This document shows, in pieces, positions 1 to 5,624 of a stretch of DNA of 5,775 bases. Made by a program: the position numbers and the translations under genes. Every line of letters begins with the position of its first letter. Positions within the stretch are counted from its first letter, which is position 1. The notes beneath the pieces are model-generated. The model saw only the letters and a program-made list of their open reading frames with translations, ran no database searches and had not been told where the DNA came from. The stretch comes from BM506 sp031581485. GTDB lineage: Bacteria; Desulfobacterota; Desulfobulbia; Desulfobulbales; SURF-16. The stretch covers positions 1-5,775 of the forward strand of contig JAVLBA010000110.1 in the NCBI GenBank assembly GCA_031581485.1. Direction: 5' to 3'.

Positions 1-258
1 ATTTATATCGAAACAACAAAGATTTAATAATCCACATACACCTCTTCTGCAACTATTTCCTACTGATGAAGAATACCGCAGTAGTGCAGAAAAAAGGACG
101 AATATTGCGCCAAAGATAATCATGTGGGCGCAAAATAATCCCACAAGCCACACTCTCTCTCCACAACCATGCCGGACACAAAAGCCATCTGCCAATTTAA
201 CATTTTGATATTGCGTTCTTTTTTTGCCAAATAAATATTCCATTAATTCCAGGCACAT
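1..258 (-). CDS. Doubtful partial ORF, possible small membrane protein
   Basis: An ATG at 256-258 (read on the - strand) opens a frame of 86 codons that runs without a stop to the left edge; a second in-frame ATG lies at 241-243. The product would have a charged N-terminus with GKKR near residue 11, then a hydrophobic stretch at about residues 36-60, compatible with one membrane helix. Against it: eight cysteines in 86 residues, several AGA and ATA codons, no strong Shine-Dalgarno (only GGA before the second ATG), and no similarity that I recognise. The hydrophobic stretch may simply follow from T-rich sequence. Probably a chance open frame. Confidence 0.12.
   Translation of the reverse strand, partial: MCLELMEYLFGKKRTQYQNVKLADGFCVRHGCGERVWLVGLFCAHMIIFGAIFVLFSALLRYSSSVGNSCRRGVCGLLNLCCFDIN
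45..91. repeat. Nested inverted repeat (stem-loop)
   Basis: TTCTGCA at 45-51 is the exact reverse complement of TGCAGAA at 85-91, and CTACTG at 60-65 of CAGTAG at 79-84. The two right arms abut; the two left arms are separated by eight bases. An alternative fold pairs TTCTGCA plus CTA (53-55) with TAGTGCAGAA (82-91), leaving a single bulged A. Either gives a 10-13 bp imperfect stem. No T-run follows on either strand, so it is not an intrinsic terminator. Function unknown. Confidence 0.5.
105..133. repeat. Inverted repeat TTGCGCC/GGCGCAA
   Basis: TTGCGCC (105-111) and GGCGCAA (127-133) are perfect 7-bp complements around a 15-base loop. This lies 13 bases after the preceding inverted repeat. 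It could be an RNA stem-loop or a spaced operator half-site pair. No adjacent gene identifies a regulator. Confidence 0.45.
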
Positions 259-326
259 AAATTGCTACCATTAACAATTAAGTTTTTACTCATTTTCCAA
301 AAACGAGAAAGCGATTCCTTGTAGTG

Positions 327-361
327 AACCCCTGGGTGGCGGCCCGGGGGTTCTTTTTTTT
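327..361 (+). terminator. Strong Rho-independent terminator
   Basis: AACCCCTGGG (327-336) pairs with CCCGGGGGTT (343-352) over ten base pairs, one of them a G-T wobble, around the six-base loop TGGCGG. A C and then eight Ts (354-361) follow directly. The T-run lies only on the right, so it terminates + strand transcription. The transcript it ends is not evident: no + strand gene is recognisable in the 326 bases before it. It insulates ftsH from read-through. Confidence 0.88.
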
Positions 362-400
362 CAGCTCCAAATCCTCATTTTCCTTACCCTATCAGGCTTT

Positions 401-447
401 TATATTGTATTGTGCGCCTTGACGGATCTCTTTGTTCTTATTCTTAT
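401..447 (+). promoter_or_regulatory. Probable sigma70-type promoter(s) of ftsH
   Basis: TTGACG (419-424, five of six matches to the -35 consensus) and TCTTAT (442-447, four of six to the -10 consensus) are 17 bases apart, the ideal spacing. Transcription would begin near 453-456, giving a leader of about 80-85 bases before the TTG at 537. A second -10-like hexamer, TATATT (401-406, five of six), has only a poor -35 (TTTTCC, 378-383) and is a weaker alternative. Both lie just after the terminator, as expected for an independent transcription unit. No heat-shock sigma32 promoter was recognised. Confidence 0.5.
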
Positions 448-525
448 GTAGCGATCAACAAACCTGTTGCCAATGGGCCCGCCACTATGACCGGCGTAAA
501 ACACGCCCATTTCCGCCCACTGCCT

Positions 526-529
526 GGAG
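526..529 (+). promoter_or_regulatory. Ribosome binding site deciding the TTG start of ftsH
   Basis: GGAG at 526-529 sits seven bases before TTG 537-539. This spacing and the family-typical N-terminus that begins there (NLFYKNLTIW after the initiator) fix the start. The same frame is open back to a TTG at 432, but that codon lies inside the predicted promoter and has no such site. Confidence 0.75.
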
Positions 530-536
530 TACGCCC

Positions 537-2309
537 TTGAATCTTTTCTACAAGAATCTCACCATCTGGCTCATCATCGGTCTCACCGCCATCCTTGTTC
601 TCAATCTTTTCAAAGGTCAGCCTGAGACGGTCAATGTTCTCACCTACTCTGATTTTGTCGACAAGGTAAAAAATGGCGTGGTGACGAACTTCTCACTGCA
701 TAAAACCAGCGCCACCTGGACGAACTCCAATGGCGAACGCTTTCGCGCCGCAATCCCTGAAGACCCTGCTGCGGTTCAGCCTTTTATTGATGCCGGCGCC
801 AAATTCGAGATTATTCCCAGCTCTGAACCCCACTGGTTTTTGCGCATCGTCCTCTCCTGGTCCCCCCTTCTTATATTGGCGGCAATCTGGTTCTTCTTCA
901 TACGCAAAGGCCGTAACCAGGATGGCAAGGCCATGGCCTTCGGCAAGAGCAAGGCTCAGCTCTTTGATTGCCAGCAGTCCACAGTGCGCTTTAAAGATGT
1001 TGCCGGCATAGACGAGGCCAAAGAAGAGCTAGTCGAAATCGTCGACTTCCTCAAGGATCCGACAAAATTCACCGAAGCAGGTGCCCGTATTCCCACGGGC
1101 GTCCTCCTCTACGGTGAGCCAGGAACAGGCAAGACCCTGCTGGCCAAGGCCATAGCGGGTGAGGCAGGCGTCACCTTCTTTTCCATCAGTGGCTCTAATT
1201 TTGTTGAGATGTATGTGGGGATTGGCGCCAGTCGCGTCCGGGATCTCTTTGCCGAAGGCAAAAAAAAGGCGCCCTGTATCATCTTTATTGATGAGATTGA
1301 CGCAGTGGGACGCCACCGCAGCTCAGGGGCCACCGGTGGCAATGATGAACGAGAACAGACCTTGAACCAGCTTCTTGTGGAAATGGACGGCTTTGAGGTG
1401 AACGATCAGGTTATTATTGTGGCCGCCACAAACCGCCTTGACATCCTTGACCAGGCCCTGCTCAGACCTGGGCGCTTTGACCGCCAAGTACTTGTGCCCC
1501 TGCCCGATGTCTTGGGCCGTGAGCATATCCTCAAGGTTCATGCCCAGAAGATCAAGGCCGCCAGCGACATTGACTGGAAGATGGTGGCAAAATCCACTCC
1601 CGGTTTCTCAGGGGCGGAGCTTGCCAACATGATTAATGAAGCCGCCCTGATGGTGGCCCGCCGCGGCGGCGAGGTCACCATCAGTGATCTCGAGATCGCC
1701 AAGGACAAGGTGATGATGGGGGCGGAACGCCGTTCCATGATCATCACCGTGGAGGAGAAAAGAATCACCGCCTACCACGAAGTGGGCCATGCCCTGGTGG
1801 CCTGGATGCTTCCCGGCGCTGACCCGGTGCACAAGGTTTCCATTGTACCCAGGGGCAAGGCACTGGGCCTCACCATGCAGTTGCCGGAAACGGAAAAACA
1901 CTCCCATTCATACACCTACCTCTTCAACAACCTCTGCATCCTTCTGGGCGGCCGTGTTGCAGAAGAACTCATCTTTGATGAAATAACCACCGGCTCAGGC
2001 AATGACATTGAACGGGTGAATGACCTGGCCCGCAAAATGGTATGCGAATGGGGCATGAGTAAGAATATCGGTGCCCTGGTCTTCAAGGCCTCCGAGCAAC
2101 CAGGCACATCAAGGCCGCTGGTCAGTGAAGAGACGATCCAGGTAATCAATGCCGAGATCAGGGCCCTTATTGACACCGCCCATGATACAGCGCGCAAGAT
2201 CCTGACTGATAACCATGAAATCATGGAGGCCATAACCCTGCTGCTCCTGGAAAAAGAGACCATCAACAATCGCGACATGCAGGCCATTATCAATCCACCC
2301 ATAAGCTGA
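537..2309 (+). CDS. ftsH: FtsH, ATP-dependent membrane zinc metalloprotease
   Basis: FtsH is an inner-membrane hexameric protease that uses ATP to pull out and degrade damaged membrane proteins and short-lived regulators. From TTG 537 the product has 590 residues. In order: a first membrane helix (about 6-25), an extracytoplasmic domain (about 26-101), a second helix (about 102-122), an AAA+ module with Walker A GEPGTGKT (193-200), pore motif MYVG (225-228), Walker B FIDE (250-253) and second region of homology with arginine fingers R310 and R313, then an M41 peptidase domain with zinc motif HEVGH (414-418) and third ligand D490. All catalytic residues are present, so it should be active. Oddities: Walker A has E194 where family members nearly always have proline, the usual NRPD and DPALL read NRLD (L301) and DQALL (Q306), and the protein stops soon after the peptidase domain without the usual variable tail. 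It may be a second, specialised copy. Transcribed alone; its stop faces the kinase gene 41 bases away. Confidence 0.95.
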   Translation: MNLFYKNLTIWLIIGLTAILVLNLFKGQPETVNVLTYSDFVDKVKNGVVTNFSLHKTSATWTNSNGERFRAAIPEDPAAVQPFIDAGAKFEIIPSSEPHWFLRIVLSWSPLLILAAIWFFFIRKGRNQDGKAMAFGKSKAQLFDCQQSTVRFKDVAGIDEAKEELVEIVDFLKDPTKFTEAGARIPTGVLLYGEPGTGKTLLAKAIAGEAGVTFFSISGSNFVEMYVGIGASRVRDLFAEGKKKAPCIIFIDEIDAVGRHRSSGATGGNDEREQTLNQLLVEMDGFEVNDQVIIVAATNRLDILDQALLRPGRFDRQVLVPLPDVLGREHILKVHAQKIKAASDIDWKMVAKSTPGFSGAELANMINEAALMVARRGGEVTISDLEIAKDKVMMGAERRSMIITVEEKRITAYHEVGHALVAWMLPGADPVHKVSIVPRGKALGLTMQLPETEKHSHSYTYLFNNLCILLGGRVAEELIFDEITTGSGNDIERVNDLARKMVCEWGMSKNIGALVFKASEQPGTSRPLVSEETIQVINAEIRALIDTAHDTARKILTDNHEIMEAITLLLLEKETINNRDMQAIINPPIS

Positions 2310-2350
2310 TAAAGGCAGGGAGAAGCCCCCCAGCCAATCCAGCGTCCCGG

Positions 2351-4183
2351 TCACCCCCTTTTCAAGGGAAAGAGAATATGCACGACAGCGTATTCGCCTT
2401 GCTCGCTCTCCAGACAGAGCGAGCCGCCAAGCCCGGCGGCGATATCCCGGGCAATGGAGAGGCCCATGCCCGCACTGGTCACCCCGGGCCACTTAGCAAA
2501 CCCCGGCTCCATGACCCGGGGCAGATCTTCTGCCGCCACCCCGACTCCATGGTCTTTGATATTGATGGCAACGCCTCTCTGGCCTCCAACAACAGCACCC
2601 TGGCCTGTCACCTCAATACGTTTCAGGGCATCCTGGCCGGGGTAGCGGATATTCAAGGCATGTCGGCAATTAATGAGAATCGCCAAAAGAAGCTGCTGCA
2701 CCTGACCGGCCGGGCAATGCCAGGCCGGCAGATCCTCGACATCAAGCCGCACATATATACCATCCTGTTTACACAGAGGTGCCATCAGGGCCAGGGAATT
2801 AGCAATCACCTTGCTGATATCGACCATTTCCAGCGCCGCTCTGTCCCCCTGCCCAAAGGCCAGGAGGTTTGAGGCGAGCCCGGTGACCCTCTCCCCCTGG
2901 TCGATTATCTTCTCCAGAATGTCACGGCTGTGGCCATCCTCTTCCACATCCGCAAGAAGCTGACTGAAATTGATGATGACATTGCCCACGTTACTCACCT
3001 CATGGGCAAGGCCGCAGGCCAGCTCTCCGATGGCCGTGAGCTGAGAAACACGCATCAGCTCCTTCTTCCTGTTTTTCTCGTTTCTGAGATCATTCTGCAG
3101 GGCCTGAATATTGCTTTTATCTGCAGTAATGTCGTAACCGAAACAGCGGACCAGACAGCCATTTTCGCCGCATTGACTCATCATAAAGACCGCCCGCACC
3201 ACCCGATCTTGTGCCGGCTCAGCACCGAGCAGGGTGAACTCAAGGGTTCCTGCCTCCGCAAGCCTGCGGATATCAGAGACTTCCCTGTATTCCGGCGGTG
3301 GCTGAAAAAACGCATTCCACCTCTTGCCTGCCAGGCCTCCCTCCGGATAGCCACAGGCAAGCTCCATCTCCTTGTTCACCTGACACAGACGCCCCCCTTC
3401 ATCTATCTCCACCCATATCCCCCCCAGAGAGGCGACCATTTCCCCACTTATCTGGCGGCATTTCTGGAGACGGATGGCCACGGCCTCCTTGAGATCCTGT
3501 TGTTCATTGATGATATCAGCTAATACCGCCGCCTCCTTGCATTTGCCAGACACCTGCACCTCGCGGATCTCGCCGGCCAAGAGCCTGTCCGCATCATCCA
3601 CCAGACTCCACAAAGGCAATAAGAGGCGGCGGTGGAACAGGACAAGAATTGCCACCAGCATGGAGAGGGCCAGCGCCGTGGCGCCGATCACCATATTCTG
3701 AAAACCGATGAGCCGTTGTCGGGAAGAGTTGACCAAAACACGATCAAAAAGAATGAGCCGCTCCCCCAGGGTGCGGATTTCCCGGCTTAGGCGCCGATGA
3801 TCCTCCTGATTCGCCTCTCCCGCCTCAATGGACCTCAAAAGAAGGACAATTCCGTGCAGATCAATGGAATTGAGGAAAGTCAGCTTGAATTCCTCACTTA
3901 TATGGCGGGTATCAAGAACCTTGGTCAGGTTATAGTTGAGGGTTTCCATCTCCTCACTGAGCCCGGCAAAGGAGATCTTATCTCTCTCCATGAGGGCGCC
4001 TGAAATGTGCTCGCGAATAATGGAAAACTGAAAGAGAAGCTTTTCTGTCTGCTCAACCACTCCCACCTGAGCATGATAGAGCTGCGACTGCCGTACGCCC
4101 ATAAAGAGCAGGAGCACGAGCCCTATACTGATCACCAGATAAAAGGTGTAAAGAATCTTTTTCAAGGGGAACGTCTCAGTCAT
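2351..4183 (-). CDS. Membrane-bound PAS sensor histidine kinase
   Basis: A 610-residue two-component sensor that should autophosphorylate on histidine and pass the phosphate to a response regulator not present here. A first membrane helix (about 9-29), an extracytoplasmic region of about 130 residues that looks all-helical (31-162), a second helix (about 163-184), a HAMP-like linker (about 185-235), a PAS-like domain (about 248-355), a coiled linker (about 356-380), then the HisKA dimerisation domain with H394 in GLAHEVSN, and the ATPase domain: N box around N505, G1 box DHGVG (544-548) and G2 box GMGLS (572-576). The kinase core looks intact, although the H-box lacks the usual proline after N398 and the F box reads EPGFAKW. 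Cysteines cluster at the end of the PAS domain (338, 343, 347). ATG at 4181-4183 has GAGG eight bases upstream (4192-4195). It follows the NrfD-like gene by 170 bases on the same strand. Signal unknown; membrane redox state is a guess from context. Confidence 0.9.
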   Translation of the reverse strand: MTETFPLKKILYTFYLVISIGLVLLLFMGVRQSQLYHAQVGVVEQTEKLLFQFSIIREHISGALMERDKISFAGLSEEMETLNYNLTKVLDTRHISEEFKLTFLNSIDLHGIVLLLRSIEAGEANQEDHRRLSREIRTLGERLILFDRVLVNSSRQRLIGFQNMVIGATALALSMLVAILVLFHRRLLLPLWSLVDDADRLLAGEIREVQVSGKCKEAAVLADIINEQQDLKEAVAIRLQKCRQISGEMVASLGGIWVEIDEGGRLCQVNKEMELACGYPEGGLAGKRWNAFFQPPPEYREVSDIRRLAEAGTLEFTLLGAEPAQDRVVRAVFMMSQCGENGCLVRCFGYDITADKSNIQALQNDLRNEKNRKKELMRVSQLTAIGELACGLAHEVSNVGNVIINFSQLLADVEEDGHSRDILEKIIDQGERVTGLASNLLAFGQGDRAALEMVDISKVIANSLALMAPLCKQDGIYVRLDVEDLPAWHCPAGQVQQLLLAILINCRHALNIRYPGQDALKRIEVTGQGAVVGGQRGVAINIKDHGVGVAAEDLPRVMEPGFAKWPGVTSAGMGLSIARDIAAGLGGSLCLESEQGEYAVVHILFPLKRG

Positions 4184-4227
4184 TCAAAACACCTCAACTC
4201 TAGCCACTTTACACAAGGCCGCAGGCC

Positions 4228-4239
4228 CTCCTGCAGGAG
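4228..4239. repeat. 12-bp perfect palindrome upstream of the kinase gene
   Basis: CTCCTGCAGGAG is a perfect palindrome 44 bases before the kinase start codon on the - strand. It could be an operator or chance. No convincing -35/-10 pair was found in the gap between the stem-loop at 4305-4342 and the kinase. Confidence 0.3.
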
Positions 4240-4304
4240 ATTTTTCTGGAAGCAATCCAGAGGGACATCCTGAAAAGGGTGGTCCGCTGATCGCCGCCAA
4301 AGAG

Positions 4305-4342
4305 CCCCTGTGATTCCGGAGAGCATTCCGAAATCACAGGGG
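4305..4342 (-). terminator. Long stem-loop after the NrfD-like gene, probable terminator
   Basis: CCCCTGTGATT (4305-4315) and AATCACAGGGG (4332-4342) are perfect 11-bp complements; after one mismatch, CGGA (4317-4320) pairs with TCCG (4327-4330) around the loop GAGCAT. It begins 11 bases after the stop of the NrfD-like gene, where terminators or RNA-stabilising hairpins lie. Reading on the - strand it is followed only by CTCTTTGG, not a proper T-run, so termination may be partial and let some transcription reach the kinase. Confidence 0.55.
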
Positions 4343-4353
4343 AACGGCCTCTC

Positions 4354-5610
4354 CTATCTGGCATCAGACTTCCAGGTAAAGAGGATGGGCAGACGACACA
4401 GACAGGCACGATAGACCAGGATATAGGTGGCGTACACTGTAATGGTAATGACAATCTCACGCCAATGTGGGATTTCCTGATACAGCTGCCAGTTAAAGGT
4501 AATCAGGGCCGTATTGAGACGATTGAGCACAATACCGAGCACGGCGAACAAGGCGGCAAAACGGGCAATCTTGGCACTCTGATTTCTGATGGCGCTGGTA
4601 TAGAGAAAGAGCGGCAAAAGAACGCCGAAGCAAATCTCGAAGATATACCATTGCCCCCAGCCGGTGAACAGCAGGGCCCATTCATTATCATGGGCAATGG
4701 CCGTCAACTTGATCACGAGATAGGTAATAAGTGCCAGCGAGGCCCCCTTGGCAAGCCCCAAGGTGATGCGGTCAAGATTTTTGAGGAAGTTGGCGTCACA
4801 GCGCCACCCCAGAAACCATTTTGACAGGGTGGAGACAACGATCAGCATGGAAAGCCCGGCAAAAATAGATGAACAGAAAAAATGGAACCACTGAAAGCTA
4901 TAATTATACCAGAGGGGATGCACCTTGCCGGGCGCATAGGTAAAGAGCGCCCCCAAGGCCCCCTGATGCAGCGTGGAGAGGATGATACCGGCCACAGTCA
5001 GGCCCAGAACAATGGATTTGACAAATTTCTTGGGCTTCTGCCAGCCCATCATCTCACTGGCGGCAGGCACAAGCTCGGCAACCTGGACAGTGAGATAGGT
5101 GGCGACATGCCAGGCCACCAGAAAAAGGACTGCTGCCGGTCCCAGGGAAACAAACATGGGATAAACCAGACGCCAGGGCTGTCCCAGATCCACCTGCAGA
5201 AAGATAACGGCAAACAGATAGCCGAGCAGACCATTGAGGAGCCCCAGTCTTTCAATGGGCTTGAAATCTTTGCGGCCAAAAAGCTCCACTGTGGTACCCA
5301 TCAAAAAGCCTGAGGCGGAAAGAGGTACCATACAGAAAAGTCCCCAGCCCAGAAAAAGCCCCCAGGGATAATCATAACTACTGTGGGTGGCCCAGCCCAG
5401 TCCATAATAAAAGCGGCCGACCAGAATGGGCAGGCCAACGGCATAAATGATCGCAAAAACCCAGTTCAGGGGGTTGCGGACAAGCTGCTTCAGATAATCG
5501 CCGGGGCTGAGCCCCAGGAGCAATTTTTCCTTCAGGGTCCATTCTGTCCTGGATCCTGGCTTCATAAGTTGATCAACAGGCTGAAAGCCCTGTGCGGTAA
5601 ATGTTTTCAT
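4354..5610 (-). CDS. NrfD/HybB-family integral membrane subunit (HmcC-like)
   Basis: A 418-residue polytopic inner-membrane protein of the NrfD/PsrC superfamily, whose members exchange electrons with menaquinone as part of redox complexes. After a polar N-terminus of about 48 residues come about ten hydrophobic helices (near 49-67, 82-107, 122-142, 150-178, 197-216, 238-262, 284-305, 316-338, 348-370, 385-405). Stretches that mark the HybB/HmcC branch are YPWGLFLGWG (81-90), VDLGQPWRL (140-148), LSTLHQGALGALF (211-223), HPLWY (231-235) and VLNRLNTALI (361-370). No haem- or cluster-binding cysteine motif is visible, as usual for the family. AGGAGG (5619-5624) is eight bases before the ATG and overlaps the stop of the preceding gene, so the two are translated from one message. 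It could belong to an Hmc-, Nhc- or Ohc-like complex, or to a hydrogenase-type module; the missing upstream genes would decide. DsrP or QrcD seem less likely because the upstream partner ends in a membrane helix. Confidence 0.85.
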   Translation of the reverse strand: MKTFTAQGFQPVDQLMKPGSRTEWTLKEKLLLGLSPGDYLKQLVRNPLNWVFAIIYAVGLPILVGRFYYGLGWATHSSYDYPWGLFLGWGLFCMVPLSASGFLMGTTVELFGRKDFKPIERLGLLNGLLGYLFAVIFLQVDLGQPWRLVYPMFVSLGPAAVLFLVAWHVATYLTVQVAELVPAASEMMGWQKPKKFVKSIVLGLTVAGIILSTLHQGALGALFTYAPGKVHPLWYNYSFQWFHFFCSSIFAGLSMLIVVSTLSKWFLGWRCDANFLKNLDRITLGLAKGASLALITYLVIKLTAIAHDNEWALLFTGWGQWYIFEICFGVLLPLFLYTSAIRNQSAKIARFAALFAVLGIVLNRLNTALITFNWQLYQEIPHWREIVITITVYATYILVYRACLCRLPILFTWKSDAR

Positions 5611-5618
5611 TAAGATAT

Positions 5619-5624
5619 CCTCCT
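5619..5624 (-). promoter_or_regulatory. Shine-Dalgarno overlapping the upstream stop codon
   Basis: AGGAGG, a full consensus site, lies eight bases before the ATG of the NrfD-like gene. Its first two bases are the last two of the TAG (5623-5625) that ends the upstream gene, indicating tight translational coupling of the two subunits. Confidence 0.85.

Larger units (their letters stand above)
1..326. other. AT-rich intergenic region with no convincing gene
   Basis: This stretch is clearly poorer in GC than the coding regions. On the + strand only very short open frames exist, for example from ATG 122 (28 codons) and ATG 169 (21 codons), and neither has a Shine-Dalgarno sequence. The - strand has an open run to the left edge, listed separately at low confidence. 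The region holds two adjacent inverted repeats (45-91, 105-133) and ends at a strong + strand terminator (327-361). Together these could mean a structured non-coding RNA or the long 3' untranslated region of a gene left of the window. I recognise no tmRNA, RNase P, SRP or 6S RNA signature. Confidence 0.6.

Noticed and set aside
169..234. Short + strand ORF from ATG 169
   Set aside because: Only 21 codons, no Shine-Dalgarno sequence and no recognisable product.
432..536. N-terminal extension of FtsH from TTG 432
   Set aside because: The 35 residues look unlike any FtsH N-terminus, the start lies within the predicted promoter, and TTG 537 has a well-spaced GGAG.
2310..2350. Possible bidirectional terminator between the convergent ftsH and kinase genes
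   Set aside because: Only scattered G and C runs are present, with no good stem and no T-run on either strand.
2355..2367. Small inverted repeat CCCTT/AAGGG
   Set aside because: Lies within the last codons of the kinase gene, is short, and lacks a T-run; probably chance.
2378..2872. Open frame of 164 codons on the + strand opposite the kinase
   Set aside because: It lies wholly antisense to the kinase, whose HisKA and ATPase motifs are unmistakable; the + strand product shows no recognisable domain.
2930..3523. Open frame of 197 codons on the + strand opposite the kinase
   Set aside because: Antisense shadow of the H-box and PAS region of the kinase; no recognisable protein features.
4882..5313. 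Open frame of 143 codons on the + strand opposite the NrfD-like gene
   Set aside because: Antisense to a well-supported polytopic membrane protein; composition is explained by the complementary strand.
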